From positions 558,001 through 622,000 of the forward strand of contig CALYLW010000282.1 in NCBI GenBank assembly GCA_944989445.1: a stretch of DNA of 64,000 nt, given 5' to 3'. Positions 57,749 to 64,000 of this stretch are shown piece by piece. The notes beneath the pieces were generated by a model that searched no databases, was not told the origin of the DNA, and saw only the letters and a program-made list of their open reading frames with translations. The position numbers and the translations under genes are program-made. This DNA is from Ampullaceana balthica (lineage: Eukaryota > Mollusca > Gastropoda > Lymnaeidae). The stretch's first letter is position 1. Every line of letters begins with the position of its first letter.

Positions 57749-58390
57749 AGCCCGGAACTTTATGATGAAATATCAGTGGTGTGTTCTGTATCGGAAAAAG
57801 ATTTAGAACTTTTGTTGCACGTTTTGATGTTGCCACCGAGAAAGTCATTGTTCTGCAGACTTGATTGCAGTGTCAACCAGCTGGTAAAATAATTCAATTT
57901 TGTTTTTCTACTGTTCAATGGTTCTGGGCTCAACTTCAATTACATCCAATTGTCTTTTTCTCAGACGAAATAAATATGTAAGTACTGAGTCAAATTCTTT
58001 TTTCTTTTTCTGAATTACATGTTTATTCATGTTAACTGTTTTCAACTTACAATTTATATTTTAAATTTAAAAAAAAGATATTACAACTATTTGTGTTAAT
58101 TAGAGTTACAGTTTTCGCTAAATATACATTTGTATTTTAAAAAATCCGTATAACCTTTTTTAAGTAAAAATACTTACATTGTAATTATATAGGGCGCAAT
58201 TTTCTACTTTTGCACGCAGCGGTTCAATTGTTAAATGCGGTCCCTGCAGTAGCTGTCAGTTCTCTGCTACGATTATCTAAGTTGAAATTTATTTTTCAGC
58301 TTGATAAAATAAATGGATTAACTATGAGCCGACTGCGCGGCCATTCGTCACATGTTTTGGTCACTATTAATATTAAATTATCATTGGTTT
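57749..58390. other. AT-rich spacer
   Basis: Nothing recognised. Confidence 0.4.
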
Positions 58391-59311
58391 GTCATTTGTT
58401 CATAGATGCGGTGTCATTTGTTCATAGATGCGGTGTCATTTGTTCATAGATGCGGTGTCATTTGTTCATAGATGCGGTGTCATTTGTTCATAGATGCGGT
58501 GTCATTTGTTCATAGATGCGGTGTCATTTGTTCATAGATGCGGTGTCATTTGTTCATAGATGCGGTGTCATTTGTTCATAGATGCGGTGTCATTTGTTCA
58601 TAGATGCGGTGTCATTTGTTCATAGATGCGGTGTCATTTGTTCATAGATGCGGTGTCATTTGTTCATAGATGCGGTGTCATTTGTTCATAGATGCGGTGT
58701 CATTTGTTCATAGATGCGGTGTCATTTGTTCATAGATGCGGTGTCATTTGTTCATAGATGCGGTGTCATTTGTTCATAGATGCGGTGTCATTTGTTCATA
58801 GATGCGGTGTCATTTGTTCATAGATGCGGTGTCATTTGTTCATAGATGCGGTGTCATTTGTTCATAGATGCGGTGTCATTTGTTCATAGATGCGGTGTCA
58901 TTTGTTCATAGATGCGGTGTCATTTGTTCATAGATGCGGTGTCATTTGTTCATAGATGCGGTGTCATTTGTTCATAGATGCGGTGTCATTTGTTCATAGA
59001 TGCGGTGTCATTTGTTCATAGATGCGGTGTCATTTGTTCATAGATGCGGTGTCATTTGTTCATAGATGCGGTGTCATTTGTTCATAGATGCGGTGTCATT
59101 TGTTCATAGATGCGGTGTCATTTGTTCATAGATGCGGTGTCATTTGTTCATAGATGCGGTGTCATTTGTTCATAGATGCGGTGTCATTTGTTCATAGATG
59201 CGGTGTCATTTGTTCATAGATGCGGTGTCATTTGTTCATAGATGCGGTGTCATTTGTTCATAGATGCGGTGTCATTTGTTCATAGATGCGGTGTCATTTG
59301 TTCATAGATGC
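58391..59311. repeat. Minisatellite, 22-bp unit, 41 full copies plus a partial one
   Basis: Unit gtcatttgttcatagatgcg plus gt. Unit starts at 58391 and 59293 are exactly 41 x 22 apart and I see no substitution across the array. Confidence 0.98.
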
Positions 59312-59560
59312 AGACGACATTTTGATACGAATGTGAGAATAATTTGATCTGAATTCATGGCTCGACTTTTTGGCTTTTATTTAAACGTTTTATGTTATTT
59401 TAAAAATATGATTTTGTTTATGTTTATGATTATGTTTATGACTCCAGGTTCGCGGTTGGCGTCAGTTGGTTCAAGTGCTTCCCCCCAAAAAATGTTGCAT
59501 TTGTTTTGATCTAAGATCCTCCAAACTCTGTCGTGACCTAAGGCGGCGACATCCTTTGTG
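59312..59560. other. Unique spacer
   Basis: Nothing recognised. Confidence 0.4.
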
Positions 59561-60004
59561 AGGCTAAGATGACATCCGTTGTGAGGCTAAGATGACATCC
59601 GTTGTGAGGCTAAGATGACATCCGTTGGAGGCTAAGATGACATCCGTTGTGAGGCTAAGATGACATCCGTTGTGAGGCTAAGATGACATCCGTTGTGAGG
59701 CTAAGATGACATCCGTTGTGAGGCTAAGATGACATCCGTTGGAGGCTAAGATGACATCCGTTGTGAGGCTAAGATGACATCCGTTGTGAGGCTAAGATGA
59801 CATCCGTTGTGAGGCTAAGATGACATCCGTTGTGAGGCTAAGATTACATCCGTTGTGAGGCTAAGATGACATCCGTTGTGAGGCTAAGATGACATTCGTT
59901 GTGAGGCTAAGATAACATCCGTTGTGAGGCTAAGATGACATCCGTTGTGAGGCTAAGATGCCATCCTTTGTTAGGCTCAGATGACAACCTTTGTGAGGCT
60001 AAGA
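59561..60004. repeat. Minisatellite, 23-bp unit, about 19 copies
   Basis: Unit gaggctaagatgacatccgt plus tgt. Two copies are 2 bp shorter at the same place (cgttggaggc), 138 bp apart, suggesting block duplication of six units. Confidence 0.97.
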
Positions 60005-60386
60005 TGTCTTCAAACAAATCGAACACTTCCTTCACGAACCAAATCTTCTGTTGGTCGTTCATTATATCCTGAGGCCGAGTTGGGGGAAGTTCAGTCTCGT
60101 TTGATTGTGTCAATTATTTATACATTCATGTCAGATGTAGCCAACTAGTCACATGTAGCCAACTATATCTTTGTGTGTTTGTGATTAATGTTATATTCTT
60201 ATCTATCAAAGTATTGATTTCAGATGAAGACAAATACAAAGGTTTAAAAACATTGGGGACACCGTGCGAACGTTGTGTTATTGTGTCAGTCACTTCAAAC
60301 TAACCCTAACCCTAACCACTGAACTCTGTAATATTCGTTACTCGTTTTACTGTAGATTTATGATATATGTCGTCACATACCTGGCA
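60005..60386. other. Unique spacer with a short telomere-like motif
   Basis: taaccctaaccctaacc near 60301-60318 is under three copies of the telomeric hexamer. No gene identified. Confidence 0.5.
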
Positions 60387-61648
60387 GTAGATCTATGTCT
60401 TAAGATATCTGACAGTAGATCTATGTCTTAAGATATCTGACAGTAGATCTATGTCTTAAGATATCTGACAGTAGATCTATGTCTTAAGATATCTGACAGT
60501 AGATCTATGTCTTAAGATATCTGACAGTAGATCTATGTCTTAAGATATCTGACAGTAGATCTATGTCTTAAGACATCTGACAGTAGATCTATGTCTTAAG
60601 ACATCTGACAGTAGATCTATGTCTTAATATATCTGACAGTAGATCTATGTCTTAAGACATCTGACAGTAGATCTATGTCTTAAGATATCTGACAGTAGAT
60701 CTATGTCTTAAGATATCTGACAGTAGATCTATGTCTTAAGATATCTGACAGTAGATCTATGTCTTAAGACATCTGACAGTAGATCTATGTCTTAAGACAT
60801 CTGACAGTAGATCTATGTCTTAAGATATCTGACTGTAGATCTATGTCTTAAGATATCTGACAGTAGATCTATGTCTTAAGATATCTGACAGTAGATCTAT
60901 GTCTTAAGATATCTGACTGTAGATCTATGTCTTAAGATATCTGACAGTAGATCTATGTCTTAAGATATCTGACAGTAGATCTATGTCTTAAGATATCTGA
61001 CAGTAGATCTATGTCTTAAGATATCTGACAGTAGATCTATGTCTTAAGATATCTGACAGTAGATCTATGTCTTAAGACATCTGACAGTAGATCTATGTCT
61101 TAAGATATCTGACAGTAGATCTATGTCTTAAGATATCTGACAGTAGATCTATGTCTTAAGACATCTGACAGTAGATCTATGTCTTAAGATATCTGACAGT
61201 AGATCTATGTCTTAAGACATCTGACAGTAGATCTATGTCTTAAGATATCTGACAGTAGATCTATGTCTTAAGATATCTGACAGTAGATCTATGTCTTAAG
61301 ATATCTGACTGTAGATCTATGTCTTAAGATATCTGACAGTAGATCTATGTCTTAAGATATCTGACAGTAGATCTATGTCTTAAGATATCTGACAGTAGAT
61401 CTATGTCTTAAGACATCTGACAGTAGATCTATGTCTTAAGATATCTGACAGTAGATCTATGTCTTAAGATATCTGACAGTAGATCTATGTCTTAAGACAT
61501 CTGACAGTAGATCTATGTCTTAAGATATCTGACAGTAGATCTATGTCTTAAGACATCTGACAGTAGATCTATGTCTTAAGATATCTGACAGTAGATCTAT
61601 GTCTTAAGACATCTGACAGTAGATCTATGTCTTAAGATATCTGACTGT
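60387..61648. repeat. Minisatellite, 28-bp palindrome-rich unit, about 45 copies
   Basis: Unit gtagatctatgtcttaagat plus atctgaca. Each unit contains the palindromes AGATCT, CTTAAG and AGATATCT; in a subset of units the last becomes AGACATCT. Variants are interspersed with no clear gradient. Confidence 0.98.
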
Positions 61649-61826
61649 AGGTGTATGTGATAATGGTCAAGTGTGAATGATACTCTACGATACTCTACGG
61701 TGTTTATGGCAAAGCGGAAATCAATTTAAAACCAAAACATTTGACGATTTTCTAAATTGAAAATCTCAGCACCACTTTATTGATGGTCTATGGACTTTGG
61801 GATGTACAAAATCAAAAAACTAAACA

Positions 61827-61955
61827 GTCCGCACGCAGGTCTGTTCTGTCGTTGAGTTGTCCGCACGCAGGTCTGTTCTGTCGTTGAGTTGTCCACATGT
61901 AGGTCTGTTCTGTCTTTGAGTTGTCCCCGCGCAGGTCTGTTCTGTCTTTGAGTTG
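61827..61955. repeat. Tandem repeat, 32-bp unit, 4 copies
   Basis: Unit core gtccgcacgcaggtctgttc plus tgtcgttgagtt. Confidence 0.95.
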
Positions 61956-62085
61956 AAGGGAAATTTTGTGTTGACGAATTAAATCAAATTTAATTTAAAA
62001 TAAAATATTTATTTCTAGAAGTCGATCTTTTGTAATAAAAATATAATGATATCGGGGCTTAACTTAACCTGGTCACGGCTAGAGC

Positions 62086-62598
62086 TGGTCAAACAGTACA
62101 TGACTAACTTATGGCTTATGGTAGCTGTATGTCAAACAGTACATCTAGGTGACTAACTTATGGTAGCTGTATGTCAAACAGTACATCTAGGTGACTAACT
62201 TATGGTAGCTGTATGTCAAACAGTACATCTAAGTGACTAACTTATGGTAGCTGTATGTCAAACAGTACATCTAGGTGACTAACTTATGGTAGCTGTATGT
62301 CAAACAGTACATCTAGGTGACTAATGTATGGTAGCTGTATGTCAAACTGTACATCTAGGTGACTAACTTATGGTAGCTGTATGTCAAACAGTACATCTAG
62401 GGGACTAACTTATGGTAACTGTATGTCAAACAGTACATCTAGGTGACTAACTTATGGTAGCTGTATGTCAAAAAGTACATCTAGGTGACTAACGTATGGT
62501 AGCTGTATGTCAAACAGTACATCTAGGTGACTAACCTATGGTAGCTGTATGTTAAACTGTACATCTAGTTGACTAACTTATGGTAGCTGTATGTCTGT
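62086..62598. repeat. Minisatellite, 42-bp unit, about 12 copies
   Basis: Unit core gtatgtcaaacagtacatct plus aggtgactaacttatggtagct. Confidence 0.97.
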
Positions 62599-62877
62599 AA
62601 TCAGGTGGTGATGATTGCAAGGTTGTGACCAGATGGTTGATGTCATTGGATCATTAAATTATAGTTTGTAATGTTTCCTGGTTAAGCAACAGTTTTTTCG
62701 GTGCGTGCGTGTGTGTGTGTGTGGGGGGGGGAGCTATTGAAATCAATTATCATGAAACTAATTACTTCATTAAAATATATGCAACCATTTGTCAAGTAAT
62801 ATTAAAACCAAATCATTTCTCAACAGCTACAGTTACATCTAGTAAACTTTAACATTTTATTTAACATCACAAGCATA
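62599..62877. other. Unique spacer with (GT)n and G-run near 62705-62735
   Basis: Nothing coding recognised. Confidence 0.4.
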
Positions 62878-62962
62878 ATACTGTGACTCTGAACTAACAC
62901 TGTGACTCTGAACTAACACTGTGACTCTGAACTAACACTGTGACTCTGAACTAACACTGTGA
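62878..62962. repeat. Tandem repeat, 19-bp unit, about 4.5 copies
   Basis: Unit acactgtgactctgaacta. Confidence 0.95.
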
Positions 62963-63065
62963 TACAGACGTGACGTAATGATTCATTTGTTTATTAATTC
63001 ACAGAAACTTTTGTCATGTTTTAATTTTCATCAATTAACTTTAAAGTCTTACTGTAGGATTATAA

Positions 63066-63370
63066 GGGGCCGTCCATAAATGACGTCGCGTGATTTTGGC
63101 CGATTTTGGCCCCCCTCCCCCCTCCTCACACGACGTCACAAAAAGTTAGACCCCCCCCCCTAAAAATACGTCACAAAGCTTGACCCCCCCTTTAAAAAAA
63201 ACAACGCCCCCCCCCCAAAAAACATAACAACCTTATTTTCTCTTTGAAAATAAGTATGTTTCAAATCACTTTTTATTGTCATTTAAGTATTTATTATTTA
63301 TTTAGTGAAGGTCTACATAAAGTCTACATTGTAATATCGTAAACCACGTGAAGCATTAAAAAAACAACAC
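63066..63370. mobile_element. Second copy of the ATAAATGACGTC MITE-like family
   Basis: Left end ggggccgtccataaatgacg, followed by C-rich tracts and a segment shared with 2881-3331 (gtttcaaatcactttttattg-like and taatatcgtaa). The right terminus is not clear. Confidence 0.6.
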
Positions 63371-64000
63371 TTTTAACCAGCCTTCATAAAACGAACTGTG
63401 TTAACATCCTTAGATTATATTTTATTTTAATACATACAAATTAAACATTGACTATTAATCATCACGGTTAACGTCTTTGTGTAGAAAAAAAATTAACAAT
63501 AATATTTTTAATTTTTAAAATGTATTTTTTAAAAATCCCTCAATTGACTGACGGGCATCCCGTAAGAAAGAGGTCGGCGAACAGGAGTAAATAACCTCAT
63601 CTGGGGTCAAAAGGGAATTCTTGGGGGTATGCAGACTCATTTGGGACATATAACATCCACTAGAATCCTCTAGATATATTAAATACGTCATGTGTACGTG
63701 TACGCTTGGAACATATGCCAATTATTGAACCGGTTCCTTCCAGAAAATGCATTTTAAAAAATTTGACAACTATGTAGATTTCTTGCCTACGTACTATACG
63801 AATACACCTAAATCCGTCCTACTTTCATTTATATTGACACGAGCGACAATAATATTAATCCACATGACTTGACTGTATCAAGTATCCTTTCTGTGATATT
63901 TAAAATTAATGCCCTAAAACTGAGCTAAAAAGAAAAGTTGTTTTGTGCTCCTCTCGAATTGCGATGTCAAGAATTTGATGCATTCAATAAAATTAATGAA
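63371..64000. other. Window end, no gene recognised
   Basis: A 68-codon minus-strand open frame (63515-63721) has no recognisable similarity and no splice context that I can judge. Confidence 0.35.

Noticed and set aside
60007..60113. Minus-strand open frame with QQKIWFVKEVFDLFEDIL
   Set aside because: Half of it is minisatellite, the remainder is about 40 codons, and no family is recognised.
60300..60318. Telomeric repeat
   Set aside because: Fewer than three hexamers; too short to indicate a telomere or fusion site.
63515..63721. Minus-strand 68-codon open frame at the window end
   Set aside because: No recognisable domain and no splice evidence; left unannotated as a gene.

Overview
This window is animal nuclear DNA: spliced genes with GT-AG introns, a UDP-glycosyltransferase of animal type, non-LTR and LTR retrotransposons, hAT, Tc1/mariner-like and Helitron-like DNA transposons, and tRNA-derived SINE-like sequence. 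The repeat families (TIRs built around an ATAAATGACGTCA core, SINE tails, RTE-like LINE fragments) suggest a lophotrochozoan, probably a gastropod mollusc. That assignment is inference, because no marker gene is present.

Only two protein-coding genes look intact. The first is a ten-exon mitochondrial carrier of the SLC25A14/SLC25A30 type (about 21.7-39.0 kb, + strand). It reconstructs to 301 residues from the first certain Met and carries all three carrier signatures; a 5' exon may be missing. The second is a single-exon UDP-glucuronosyltransferase-like gene of 522 codons (42832-44400, - strand). Its stop codon abuts a decayed hAT transposase.

The rest is repeats. 0-17 kb is nearly wall-to-wall minisatellite (units 16-59 bp), plus a 515-bp satellite at 8.5-10 kb. 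17-42 kb is the carrier gene, whose introns are full of transposons. Intron 4 holds an LTR element inside a SINE-like element inside one hAT element inside another; target-site duplications confirm all layers but the SINE-like one. Intron 5 holds a three-level nest of TA-target elements. 44-48 kb is an AT-rich array and Helitron-like pieces. 47.9-54.3 kb is one LINE copy whose reverse-transcriptase region is split by 118 copies of a 34-bp unit. 54.6-56.8 kb is a second, oppositely oriented LINE relic. 57-64 kb is again minisatellites.

At least thirty unrelated tandem arrays cover roughly a quarter of the window. The long open frames they create are artefacts of unit lengths, not genes. The most distinctive item is a recent 3.1-kb LTR element (LTRs differing at two positions by eye) that encodes Gag but no Pol, with a KH RNA-binding domain appended to Gag and cut by an in-frame stop.
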